From the NCBI RefSeq assembly GCF_014898815.1, contig NW_026515438.1:558001-622000 (forward strand): DNA of 64,000 bases, written 5' to 3'. This document shows, in pieces, positions 25,704 through 36,266 of this stretch. The position numbers were made by a program, and so were the translations under genes. The notes beneath the pieces are model-generated. The model was not told the DNA's origin and searched no databases. It saw only the letters and a program-made list of their open reading frames with translations. Position 1 is the first letter of the stretch. Each line of letters opens with the position of its first letter. The DNA comes from Panonychus citri (Eukaryota > Arthropoda > Arachnida > Trombidiformes > Tetranychidae).

Positions 25704-26199
25704 TGTAAGGGAAACGCTTCGATCGGCTTCTTTCCCCCTTAATTATTTCTCTCCATCAACAATCAATTAATTATTATATTTGTTTATCCCGCTTAATCTC
25801 TGTAACCAATCATCACTTTCTTTACCTGCATAAATACCTATGCTATTTCCTCTTCCTCATCACTTGTTACTACGGTCAAGTTACTACTCATCTCTATGTT
25901 AATCTCTCAATCAGGTTATGTTAATGTCTAACCTTTAACTTACTCAAGTTAACTCTCTCTTCCCCAATCTCTCAACTTCCGTTTCCATGTTACAAATCTC
26001 AAAGTGTTACTTATCTCAATAAACAATTTCCTAATTAACTAAATCGTTACTCAATTGCTCTTGCTAATTAGCTAAGAGGGATATTAGGGTAATTTACTTT
26101 AAACCCTCTCACTAATTGCTAGGATTGCAGTTCGATCATTTCGGTGCATTTTTGTAAGGGTGCCTGTACCTCATCCCCGTGAATTAATTAGACCTTACA
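25704..26199 (+). repeat. 5' LTR
   Basis: 496 bp, TGTAAGG...CCTTACA (7-bp perfect inverted ends). Compared with the 3' LTR no base substitution was seen; differences are three small insertions (3, 2 and 1 bp) near 25940-25970. Inside: CCAAT near 25805, a TATA-like CATAAATA at 25829-25836, AATAAA at 26018-26023, and downstream of it a hairpin (26063-26119) whose loop carries the same AGGGTAATTTACT core as the internal array. The first bases after the LTR, AATGGTGGAGATCCC, start with TGG two bases in, as a tRNA primer-binding site would. The matching tRNA is not identified. Confidence 0.93.
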
Positions 26200-26374
26200 A
26201 ATGGTGGAGATCCCTCATTACTTAAACGAGTAATAACTTCAGAGAGTAGTGGTAATCATTATCTTGTCTGAAGGTCATCGTGAAAAGTGTGTTCCTTTTA
26301 CACGTGTTACTAGCTCTGAGTGTGTTCTTTCCCTATGTGTGCTTTTTAGCAACAATTAGTAACAATTTAACAAA

Positions 26375-28074
26375 GTGGAGCTTTCGTCCTCATCTTCAAT
26401 AGAATCAAAATTCTTCACATCATTCGATTCGAGAATTTATTCATCATTAAGAACAGCATTTTCTGTTCCAAACCTCAACACATCTTTAGTTGAATTTTTT
26501 CACGAAAACAAAAGAGTTAACGTGCACGATTGGACATTCAGTGATTCAATCATGTCTGAAGAAACAATTACGGTTGGCGCTTATATCAATGACGAGACTA
26601 ATCGTCAAAAGCTCTGTGAAATTTATGGACTTAAATATTCAGTCCAAGGTAAAGCCTATGTCACCAAGGTCATTCGCGAGGCGATGACCACACAAGCCTT
26701 TATTTGTGGTTCCCTTTTATCCTATTCATCACCCATCGATAAAAATCATCAATTCGACCCTAAATTCCTCGATTGCCCTGAAATTCACCACCGATTGAGA
26801 AGCGCTGGTATTACCGAAGAGAATCTTCGAAAATTAATCAAGGAAGAAGTCATCGATGAAGGTAAGAATCTCTGAAGATTATCTAAAAGAACTTGAGTTC
26901 ACATCTATGCAAATCAGAAGGTATTTTGAGTGTTTCCCTCAGAATGATGATCATGATGAAGCTTTAGTCGATGACATTGTCAATGACGAGCCTCATGATT
27001 ATCATTCTCCACTCCCAAATAACCACAAACAGAAAACCAACCCTCAGACTCCAATCAATTCCAATCAAATGTTTAATTTCACTCCTCAATTTTTTCAGCA
27101 AATGTTCAGATCTAATTCACCATCAATTCTTGATGGATTTAAATTCAAATCAGTAATTGAAGAATACATTGAAAAAGGGTCACTGACTTTTTGCCAATGG
27201 TTAAACAAACTAGAGAGAAGAGTTTCTCTTCTAGAATTATCTGATCACCTTGCTATTAAAACTCTCTGTGCACAAGTAACTGATGATATTCATAAAGCTA
27301 TTGATGAAATTCTCAGAAACAATCCTAACATTTCTTTTGCTAATTTAGTTAAACGTGTTCGTGAAAGCTTCGTAGGCGAAAGTAGCTGAAGCGACTGAAA
27401 AATTGTTCAATAAGAAATTCACGAAAGGCATCAATCCAAGTGATTATGTCTTCGAATTAACAGAAGCAGCTAGGTTAGTGATACCTAAGATTCCAGATAA
27501 AGGAATCATCTTTTTAATTCTCCATTTGCTTCCAAATGAATTGAGCTTCTCTTTGAGACACAATTCAAATGTAAACACGTTGGATAAATTAACTAAATTT
27601 TTAATCATTTATAGCAATAAGATAAAGGATAGCTCTTGCGATGAAAATTATGTTCCGAGTCCAATTAATCGTCGACAGAATCAAAGTAACAATAACAATA
27701 GAAAATCTAATGGATTTAACTCCAATTTCACTCCCAGTAAAGATAATTCTAATCGATCCCAGCGATCAAATCAATCCAGTTCACCTAATTCTAGAGGTAA
27801 ATCTCTGTCGTACAATCAAGATCAGAACAGTTCATCATCACCTAATAATTCAAGATCGTCTAGAGGTCGATCAAGTAATTATAGAGGACGAGGAAGGTCA
27901 AACAATCAGCAATCTAATCGACCTCCAAATCAACAGTCAAATCAGCAACAATCCACAAATTACAGTAACAATGAGAATAACAATAACAGTAACACAAACA
28001 ATAATAGTAATTATTGTTCCTTATGTACTAGTTACGGTCATTCGACAGCAAATTGTCAGGCTAGAGTAGCCTGA
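26375..28074 (+). CDS. gag: Gag polyprotein (capsid and zinc-knuckle nucleocapsid), frame-interrupted
   Basis: Structural protein of the retrotransposon, spread over three frames: 26375-26875, 26856-27389 and 27403-28074. The first in-frame ATG is at about 26552, although coding-like sequence begins earlier. The second and third segments together resemble a capsid fold (helical, with FTKGINPSDYVFELTEAARL). The C-terminal part is Asn/Gln/Ser/Arg-rich with RGRG boxes and ends in one CX2CX4HX4C knuckle (CSLCTSYGHSTANC). Each segment ends at a TGA preceded by C and the next frame is +1. The last junction, at 28072-28074, is the normal gag-to-pol position for this family; the two internal ones are unusual. 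Programmed frameshifting and single-base insertions are both possible. Confidence 0.8.
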
Positions 28075-28075
28075 A

Positions 28076-28687
28076 AATTCAACAAATTGTATGATACAAG
28101 CTATCAACAATCAAATCAATATGAGACCGAGAGTAACAATTAACATTGATCACCATGAAATAGCCAATATTGAAGCTCTTCTTGATTCCGGCTCAGGCTC
28201 AACTTTCATGCGAAAAGATTTAGCAATTAGATTGCAAATTCCTATTTATCAGAGTCACCATGAGTTTCTAGGGTTGTCAGGAAGAAATAGACCTGTGAGA
28301 GCGGTAGGTGTTACACAATTGGTTTTTAAAGTAGAAAATCCAATCAAATTGGATCCATTAAGAGTTTTTGTCCTTGAGGAGTTACCATTTGAAATGATAC
28401 TTGGTAAAAATTTCTGGTTCTGGTCTAACACAGCACTGGAAGCTGACCCGGTGAAAGGTTGGAAACCAACCAGATCTGGTAAAAATCTCAGAATTACTCT
28501 GAAGATTCCCGGACCTGAATGTTTTCATCACCTTTTCACAACTCAATTCCCAAGAATCTATGGACCCGCCGTAATTACCCACCTAACTGCAGACAAATTC
28601 GCTCACAGTCCACAACTTCGACCTCACATTCAACCTCAAACTCACCTTCACAACAAAATCAATCAACTACAAATCATCAACAAATAA
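28076..28687 (+). CDS. pol: Pol: aspartic protease domain
   Basis: Retropepsin-like protease that would cleave Gag and Gag-Pol. It shows the active-site triplet in LLDSGSGSTFM, then a hydrophobic beta-strand region (GVTQLVFKV) and a flap-side PFEMILGKNFW motif, as expected for Ty3/gypsy proteases. It is entered by a +1 change directly after the gag zinc knuckle, with a window of only a few bases between the TAG in the new frame and the TGA in the old one. The far C-terminal part (from about 28550) becomes low-complexity and the biologically continuous frame moves by -1 into the next segment before the stop at 28687. Confidence 0.8.
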   Translation, partial: NSTNCMIQAINNQINMRPRVTINIDHHEIANIEALLDSGSGSTFMRKDLAIRLQIPIYQSHHEFLGLSGRNRPVRAVGVTQLVFKVENPIKLDPLRVFVLEELPFEMILGKNFWFWSNTALEADPVKGWKPTRSGKNLRITLKIPGPECFHHLFTTQFPRIYGPAVITHLTADKFAHSPQLRPHIQPQTHLHNKINQLQIINK

Positions 28688-29016
28688 ATCATTCAACAAT
28701 TAATCAACAATCATCACCTTCCAGCTACAATCAACCTACAAGTCACAATCATCCAAATCAATTTAATCATCAACAATTAAATTCTTCTTCTTCTTCAACC
28801 TTTAATCACAATTTAATCTTTCCACATCAATCAACTTTTAATCAATCGCCTTATAATCAGCAATCAATTAATTTTAATCAACAATCAAGCCATTTTAATC
28901 AGCATGATAATCATGTCCTCCTTTCAGATGAACAATATCTTCATGAAATTAAAAAAGCCAAATTAGACACAAGACGAGATGAATTTCCTTCAAATTTCAA
29001 ATTTAATCAACATTAA
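28519..29016 (+). CDS. Asn/Gln/Ser-rich linker between protease and RT
   Basis: Open frame bridging protease and reverse transcriptase. Most of it (about 28600-28910) is low-complexity Asn, Gln, Ser and His, of prion-like composition. A more ordinary segment (SDEQYLHEIKKAKLDTRRDE) lies near the end. It overlaps the previous frame by about 170 nt, so where the polyprotein changes frame cannot be fixed. It ends with TAA at 29014, while the RT frame is open from 29007 one base back. No catalytic motif is visible. A spacer role in the polyprotein is inferred. Confidence 0.55.
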   Translation: MFSSPFHNSIPKNLWTRRNYPPNCRQIRSQSTTSTSHSTSNSPSQQNQSTTNHQQINHSTINQQSSPSSYNQPTSHNHPNQFNHQQLNSSSSSTFNHNLIFPHQSTFNQSPYNQQSINFNQQSSHFNQHDNHVLLSDEQYLHEIKKAKLDTRRDEFPSNFKFNQH

Positions 29017-29060
29017 TTAAAGGCATCTCATCAAATTTAAATCAGCATCAAAAATCAACA

Positions 29061-30703
29061 ATGGTTGATTTTCTTAACAAATTTAAATCGGTTTTCTCAA
29101 CTCACAAATACGACCTGGGTTGTATTCCAGCCGAAACAGTCAATATTAAAATCGATATTGGAAGTCATTCTATTCCAAATGTAACCCTTATCGACTTGGT
29201 CCAAAGAAGAGGGAAATTCTGGACAAGAAGATAACTGAACTAATTCAGAACAACATCATTGAACCATCTAATTCCTGTGGTGGTTCCCCTGCATTTCTAG
29301 TCGAAAAACCTGGTGGTAAAGACTATCGTTTGGTTACATCATTTAAAGAACTGAATTCTATCATGAAAACAAGAAGCTATCCAATGCCCAACATTGATGA
29401 TCATATTCAAGCTTTGGCAGGCTATGAATATTTCATCACCATCGATTTTGCTCAAGGATTTCATCAAATCCAATTAAATCCTTCCGAAAGAGAAAAAGTC
29501 GCTCTTGTTACCGAAATGGGTAAATTTCAATATGTGAGATTACCCATGGGATTAGCTGATTCCCCTGCCTACTTTCAACAATTCGTAAATTCTGTCTTTG
29601 GCAATCTTCTCTACAAAGCTTGTTTAGCATATATTGATGACATCGTCATTTTTGGAAAAACGTTTGATGAATTAATCGCAAATGCTAATTCCGTTTTTTC
29701 CCGAATAAAAGATATTGGTTTAAAAGTTCAGCCTGATAAGTGTAAATGGGGACATAAAGAAGTAAAATTCTTAGGTCATATTATCAGCGGAAATTCAGTT
29801 CGCCCGGATCCTGAGAAAATCCAGCGCCTTAAGGAATTTCAACCTCCCAAAAATGTCAAGGGACTTCAAAGTCAACTGGGACTTTTCAATTATCTATCGA
29901 AATTTATCCCTAATTACTCAACTGTTGCTTCGATTCTGTTCGAGTTATGTTCTAAGAAGAACAAAGGTAAATTTAATTGGGATAAACATCATCAAAAGGC
30001 TTGGCAGCACATCAAAGATTCATTGATAAAAGATTGTTTACTTTCTCAATTCAAACCTGAAGCTCAACATAAATTGATGGTTGATGCTTCATCTATTGCT
30101 GTTGGCGGGATTCTCCTTCAATTAGAAAACAATAAATGGAGAGCAGTTTCTTATTTTGGACAGAAACTTGCAAAATATCAACTGGCTTATACGATAACGG
30201 AGAAAGAGTGTTTGGCCGTTATCGTTGCAGTTAATAAGTATTCTCATTATCTAAGTGGAAAAAGTTTCACGATCGTTTCCGATCATTGTGCACTTTGTGC
30301 TTTACCGAAAATTAATTTTAAATGTGCACGATTGCACCGATGGGCCTCACTAATGTCACAATACGACTACAAGATCGAGTATAGTAAAGGAGATACTCAT
30401 CCAGCTGATTGCTTCTCACGTTCAAGTGAATGGCGCCATAAGAAAATCGGTGAAATAAATGAAGAAGATTATTACAAATATCTATTATTTGCTTTTGAGG
30501 AAAATTGTCAAGTGATGTACAACGATTGTCATCAATCTCCTCACAATTTAATTCATAATTCTAACTGGATGGATAGGGATGATTCATTAATCAAAAATTT
30601 CGATTGTGACGATATTGAAATGATTAAGGATGAAAATAAACATCAATGGATTTTATTTTCGAAACAATTATGGAAGAAATTGAGAGAAAATGGGACAACC
30701 TGA
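29061..30703 (+). CDS. pol: Pol: reverse transcriptase and RNase H
   Basis: Copies the element RNA into DNA. The first segment (29061-29232) has the pre-RT KIDIGSH region and then needs a -1 change near 29180 to enter PYRLGPKKREIL. The main frame continues through PSNSCGGSPAFLV, DYRLVTSFKELN, the palm motif YIDDIVIF (catalytic Asp pair), LGHIISG and the thumb. RNase H follows, with MVDASSIAVGGILLQ, TEKECLAV and VSDHCAL carrying the expected acidic residues. Pol lengths are typical for Ty3/gypsy. The segment ends at ACC-TGA (30701-30703) where the integrase frame is +1. A frame change between RNase H and integrase is not usual for the family. Confidence 0.9.
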
Positions 30704-32018
30704 GATTATTGACGATAAATTAGTTTCTAAATTTATCGCAACTGGTGATCAAAAATTCAAAGTTGATGATGATTTTAACGATTCGAGCGAAATTAAAAAG
30801 CATCAATCGAAAGACAATTATGTCAAACAAACAATTCGACAGCTATCAAAAGGTTATCTAACCAAGCATTTTGTCATGAAGCATGGGCTTCTTCAAAGAA
30901 AATTAACTAATAACAATTTGGCAATTGTTCTTCCTGCTTCTCTACAAGAAAAAGTTTTTAGTGCTTTGCACACGGAATCAATCGGAGGTCATTTTGGGTA
31001 TAAATCTACTTCGAAACGAATGAAAGAACTATTCTGGTTTCCTCAAATGGACGAATGGTTAAAATCGAAAATTGCTAATTGCGATACTTGTTTATCTTTT
31101 AAACATCCCACAACAAACAATCATCGACCTCATCAAATGCCGATTCCAACTCAACCATTAGAACGATTACAAATCGACATCGTCGGAAAATTTCATCCGT
31201 CATCTCAAAGAAATGAATATTTATTCACAGCTGTCGACTATTTCACTAAATATGTATTCGCTCAACCTTACAGGAATCAAAAGGAGAACGAAGCAATTAA
31301 GTTTGTTAAATATATTATTCAATTTATCGGGCATCCTAAAGTTATTCAAGTGGATAATGGACCCTGTTTTAGATCAAATGGATTTAAAGAATTTTGTGAG
31401 CAACAAAAAATTAAATTACAATTTACAACTCCTTATCGACCTCAATCGAACGGATTGATCGAAAGGTTAAACGGTATTTTGGGAAACCGTATCAACATGT
31501 TTACAGTTATACCAAAAGATTGGGACAAGTGGATAACTGAACATGTTCTAAGTTACAATTCTGCTCATTCAGAAAATTTACAAACTTCTCCTTATTATCT
31601 GTTGTTTGGAAAATTACCAAACACTCCGCTACTCAATGAATTAGAAATTCAGCCTACGCAATCAAATCATGAGGAACTTCAACAATTAAGAAATGATCAT
31701 TATCAGAGAATGATCGCTAATCAACAGAATCGACTTGATTTAATTGAACCTCAACCTTTACCATTTAAAGTAGGTGACAGAGTTAAAGTTTCTGTTAAAA
31801 TTCAGAACAAATTAAGAGGAAAGAAATTAACTGCTCCTTACAAAGGAGATTATATTGTTATTGAAACTTATGATTCTGCGGCCTTAATTGTGGGACTAAA
31901 AGGTCCAGCATTTAAAGTTAATTATGAAAATTTAAAACTAGCAGGTGAAAGATCTGAGATAACTGATTTAACTGATCAATCAGCTGATGTTTTGACAACA
32001 TCAGAAAACACAGAATAA
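30690..32018 (+). CDS. pol: Pol: integrase
   Basis: Inserts the DNA copy into the host chromosome. An N-terminal HHCC zinc-binding region is visible (His pair in HTESIGGHFGY, Cys pair in CDTC). The catalytic core follows with D in LQIDIVGKF, D in VIQVDNGPC and E in GLIERLNG, spaced as a DDE retroviral integrase. The C-terminal part has KVGDRVKV and APYKGDYIV, like the GPY/F module of gypsy integrases; no chromodomain was recognised. It ends at TAA 32018. The frame (442 codons) is uninterrupted. Confidence 0.9.
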   Translation: MGQPEIIDDKLVSKFIATGDQKFKVDDDFNDSSEIKKHQSKDNYVKQTIRQLSKGYLTKHFVMKHGLLQRKLTNNNLAIVLPASLQEKVFSALHTESIGGHFGYKSTSKRMKELFWFPQMDEWLKSKIANCDTCLSFKHPTTNNHRPHQMPIPTQPLERLQIDIVGKFHPSSQRNEYLFTAVDYFTKYVFAQPYRNQKENEAIKFVKYIIQFIGHPKVIQVDNGPCFRSNGFKEFCEQQKIKLQFTTPYRPQSNGLIERLNGILGNRINMFTVIPKDWDKWITEHVLSYNSAHSENLQTSPYYLLFGKLPNTPLLNELEIQPTQSNHEELQQLRNDHYQRMIANQQNRLDLIEPQPLPFKVGDRVKVSVKIQNKLRGKKLTAPYKGDYIVIETYDSAALIVGLKGPAFKVNYENLKLAGERSEITDLTDQSADVLTTSENTE

Positions 32019-32179
32019 GTTAATTGTTCAATTAATTGTCACAATTAACTTAAGTGAACTTCCTATCAGTATCAAACATTTCTTCTTTCTAATCATCAGA
32101 AATTAAAATTTTAATTTCTGCTTTCATTCAATCTCACTTTCTCCTCTCATAATTAAAAGATAGATATTCCCTTTCATTT

Positions 32180-34349
32180 CATTGATAACCAAAGTAAATT
32201 ACCCTAATTATCAATGTTCAGATAGCAGTGGTCACAAATTAGATTTGATCAAAAAGTAAATTACCCTTTGATCAATCATTCACAAAAATTTAAAGTTAAT
32301 TCAGTTCAGAGTAAATTACCCTGATATCTGACTGATTAATTTAAATTTCAATGAATCAATTAATTGATTCAAAACCTTTTACCAATCCCTTGATTTGTTG
32401 TTTTTCTTTCTCCTCCTTTGGTGGAATAAATCAAAACTTCGCCATTGATAATCAATCAGATCCATTGAGATAATTCCCTTTAACGAAACAAAATAGAAAA
32501 ATTAATTAATTTAAATGATAATTAAAAAGAAAATTAGGAAAATTTGATTTAAGTAACACTTGGATCATTGATTCGATTTTAATTAGAAAGAAATTCATCT
32601 TTCAGATGATAGTCTCGAGCTAATCTTCGCTGAGATTAAGATTTTAATTAACCAACAAATCAATTGTTTTAACTAATCAAATTGACCACAAGTATCCAAA
32701 GTAAATTACCCTGGTCCTTGTGTCCAGTAATATTGATACATTTAACAATTTCGCTATCTAATCTAAATCTATCTTCTCTCTTTCGTTCTCTCATTCTTAA
32801 TATTTATTAATCAATTGATTATCTCTCTCCCTCTCTTTCTTTAATTAGAAGAATCTTGTTTACCAAAGTAAATTACCCTAGTAAACAAGTTAATGATTTC
32901 GATCAATGATCACAAGTTTAAACAGATCAAATTTCTGAGAGCAATTTAAATTCAATTGAAACAATAGAGACAAGAGATTCTGACCATTTGGTCAATTTAA
33001 AATTAAAAAGATCAACTTATCTTTTACTTTCCTCCATTTTGGTTCCCACGATAAGAAAAATTCGTCACCAACATGAAAACAAAAAGAAACAAAGAAAGCA
33101 TTTAATTCATATTCAATTTTAAATTAAGATTTCGAATTAATCTAAATACATTAATTACCTTTTTCTGTCGATTCTCCTTCTCTAATTAATCAATTAGTTC
33201 CTCGTAATTAAAACAATTACCTTAAAACAGAAGAAAAGAAAAAAGCTTTAGTATTGTAAACGGTCAAAGTAAATTACCCTGAACCGAAATTACAAACACC
33301 AAATTCTGATTGATTAATCAACTAAATTAATGGGAAACAATCAATTGATTAACTCACAAAAGTAAATTACCCTTATTAAGTTAATCAAATTGATCAAAAT
33401 TAAACAATTGAAACAAAAGAAATTACAAATTTCAACTTACCTTCTGATGCATGTGTGAACGAGGTTCCAATTGAAAATTTCTCACAGAGATTCTGAAAAA
33501 ACTATTCAGTCGATTTTCATGATTTAAACACCATCAGATTAAGCACATTTTAAATATCAAATCGATATAAATTAACAATTTAAAAAATTAATTAACTAAT
33601 TAATTTAATTAATTAATTAAGAGAAGAGACAAAAGTAAATTACCCTTGACTCTTCAATTAACCAACAGATTGCGCTTGCGCACAAACAAGTTCTCTTTCT
33701 CTTTCTCTGTCTTTTCCGTTTCCCTCCAAAAGAAAATTCTATTCTATTTTTCCCCCTTTCTCTTCTCTTTCTTTTCTCTGTCTATTTCTCTGTCTAAAAA
33801 GACAATGTCCATTTTTCTATTCTCTTTAAGGAAGAAGAGTTAAAAATGTTAATTTCTTCAAAGTGTCAACATGTTTTCACTTTCTCTTTGTTTCTTCAAT
33901 CAAATCAACAATTAATTAATTATTTTTTCGTTTAATTTAGTAAGTTAAAGGTAGATATTAGGGTAAGTTACTCTAAACTACTTTAACTTAAACAAAATTA
34001 ATTCAATTTAAATTAGTTTAATTAGAAAGTGTGACCAAAGTAAATTACCCTGGTCAACACGTTGTCTTAAAGTGATGCGTGTTAATTTTTGATTTGATTT
34101 CTCTTCAATCTTCCTTCATTTTCTTGAAGAAAATGCAACAATTAGTTAATTGTTTCAACAAAATCTCAACAATAATCAACAATTAGATTAAATTGTAAAT
34201 TTTTTTCCTTTTCCATTCCTTTCCCAACAATAACCTTCGCTCAAAGTCAAAGTAGATATTGGGGTAATTTACTTCAAACTACTGTTAACTCTTATCCTAT
34301 CCCAGTTAATTGTTAAATTAGGGTAATTTACTTTATACAACAATTAACT
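32180..34349. repeat. Array of 12 hairpins with a common loop core
   Basis: Non-coding stretch between integrase and the accessory ORF. Nine units carry AGTAAATTACCCT: about 32180-32216, 32242-32277, 32296-32338, 32685-32725, 32855-32889, 33254-33296, 33342-33392, 33623-33655 and 34027-34053. Three carry the complement (AGGGTAATTTACT or one mismatch): about 33941-34005, 34244-34291 and 34304-34349. In each, the flanks are inverted repeats of one another but differ from unit to unit: CATTGATAA/TTATCAATG, CTTGTTTAC/GTAAACAAG, TTGATTAACT/AGTTAATCAA, AGTTAATTGTT/AACAATTAACT, GTGTGACCA/TGGTCAACAC. Conserved loop plus arms that vary but still pair argues for a selected DNA or RNA stem-loop. The core itself is nearly palindromic (GTAA-N-TTAC). 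CT-rich and TTAATT-rich spacers separate the units. Confidence 0.9.
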
Positions 34350-34461
34350 TTTCCTCAATCCAATCCTTTAATTGTCAACCACAAATAAAGTGCAAGTGTT
34401 AATTACCTGTGAACCCTTGGTGACATTGGTTGGATTCGTGCTAAATTTTGGATAAATTTAA

Positions 34462-36245
34462 ATGGATAAAATGGATAAGCAGTTGTCATCAGAAATGGAA
34501 ACTGATGAAGGTAATGAAAATATTGAGGTAATGAATTTATAAAGGAGTTGGATGGTGAACAATTCAAGAAATTCATCAAATTAAAAGTTCTAAAAGTTTA
34601 CGGTGAAATAACTGAACGTCAATTCTCAGTTTCATTCGATAAGGTATCAGTTCAACCCGGATTTACAGTGGATAAGGTCAGTGGTGATCAACGATCTTAC
34701 ATTTGTATTTTATGTGATCAAATAGCACGAGTTCCGATGAAATGTATGGACTGTACCTTCTTCTATTGTCGTACCTGTGCTCGTTTTCTTCATATTCTTT
34801 CCCAAGCAATTAAAAATCAACCTCTTACCAAGAATATTAATGAAGAAAAAATGGGAAATAAGCAATTTTTATGTCAATTTAATATTTGCGGAGATAATGG
34901 ATTCTCAAATTCGAGCCTTTAGCCGAAGACGAACGACAATTAATCACCAGTTATAAAGTAAATTGTATATATTCAAATTGTAAAGAAAGGTGATTACGTT
35001 ACAATTAGTAACCATTGTAAAAATTGTAAACAATCAAACAACAAATTTAAATTCGATTGTTCCAATGTGGCCGATACTTTTCTTCTCGACGATGAAACAA
35101 TTAATGAAAATCCGAGCGATTTATATTTCATCGATCAAATTGGTCAAGAAAATTTCACCGAAGAAGATATTCAAGCTGCTTTTAAAGAGCAAGCAAATTC
35201 ATCATTGAGAAATTTATTCAGTGATCCTGAACAATCAACATTATCAGATTCATCATCATCATCTAAACGCTCATCTGATACCGAATCAAATATTCCATCG
35301 AAGAAGAAATTAACTCCTTCCGAATATCTTCAAAGAAAATCTAAATCTAAAATTCAAAAACAAGTAGAACAATTAACAATTAATCAACAATCAATTTCAC
35401 CAACTCCTTCATCTTCAACTACAACTACAACTACAGCCTCAACAATTAAAGAACCAATTTCAGCAGCAGATCTTTTCATTCAGCCGACTTCATTTGAATT
35501 ATTATTAGAAAAATTAGGTTCACCTTTACCTGTTATTACTCCTTCATCAGATAAACAAACTCCCAAAGAAACTGAAACAATTAAACAGATTAATTCATCT
35601 CCTTCCGCATCACCAACTCATGAACCAGAGATACCATGGGATATAATTGAAGCATCAAGAGCATTAAAATCTCAAGCTAATCAACGTCGTCGAGCCAATA
35701 AAAATGCTCGAAAACGAGGTGAATTAACTCCCGTAATTCCACCTCCCAAACCTTTTACCTTCCAACGTCCAAGGGAAGAAGATTGTGTTGATTGGAATGA
35801 ACCTCCTCCACAACAACAATTGAAGATTTCAAGTGAAAATCTAACGACAATTATTGAACGAATTCCTGATTCAGTTCCTTCAACTCCAAAGTCAACTCGA
35901 TCCAACTCCTTCAGATCCTCGAACCGCCGATCTATTCCTTCGTTAAGCCTCTCATCATCTCAAGAATCTACTTCATCAGCTGTTCCTTCAACTTCATCTT
36001 CTCAACCATCTCCTTCTCCATGTTCATCTCAACAATCACCAAATTCAGATGATATCATTTTCAATTTCAGTTCAGCCGAAAATATCAACCGATCACTCAA
36101 GCTACCCCAGCTCATACGCCTGAAACTGAAGCTGAACTTGTTAAACGCCGTAAATCCGATTATTATATCGACGAAAAATTCAAAAGCATTTAACAAACAA
36201 AAAATCAAAGGAGACAAAAGCTTTATAAAATGTTATATTAGCTAA
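34462..36245 (+). CDS. Accessory ORF, N-terminal part: RING/TRAF-like zinc finger and Ser-rich linker
   Basis: Located between integrase and 3' LTR, where retroviruses keep env, but with no signal peptide or membrane segment. A start ATG lies at 34462. After a -1 break the main frame (34548-34922) shows a RING-like cysteine pattern, CILC...CMDC...YCRTC. After a further -1 change, Cys/His pairs follow (VNCIYSNC, NHCKNC) as in TRAF-type fingers. A +1 change at AGG-TGA (34991-34993) then leads to a 390-codon Ser/Pro/Thr-rich region with basic patches (ANKNARKRGEL). The end of coding-like sequence (TPETEAELVKRRKSDYYID) is again in another frame, near 36100-36180. RING and TRAF fingers are known in ubiquitin ligases and adaptors. 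A ubiquitin role here is inference. Confidence 0.6.
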
Positions 36246-36266
36246 ATCAATCCTTCATTACCACTA

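Noticed and set aside
26202..26222. Assignment of a specific primer tRNA to the sequence after the 5' LTR
   Set aside because: It begins with TGG as expected, but I could not match the following bases to a tRNA 3' end with confidence.
26860..26880. Possible intron donor GAAG-GTAAGAATC in gag
   Set aside because: No acceptor gives a better join than the +1 change at the TGA, and the sequence between is coding-like on both sides.
34462..36245. Env (fusion protein) in the region after integrase
   Set aside because: No signal peptide, transmembrane segment or furin-type site; zinc-finger and exonuclease motifs instead.
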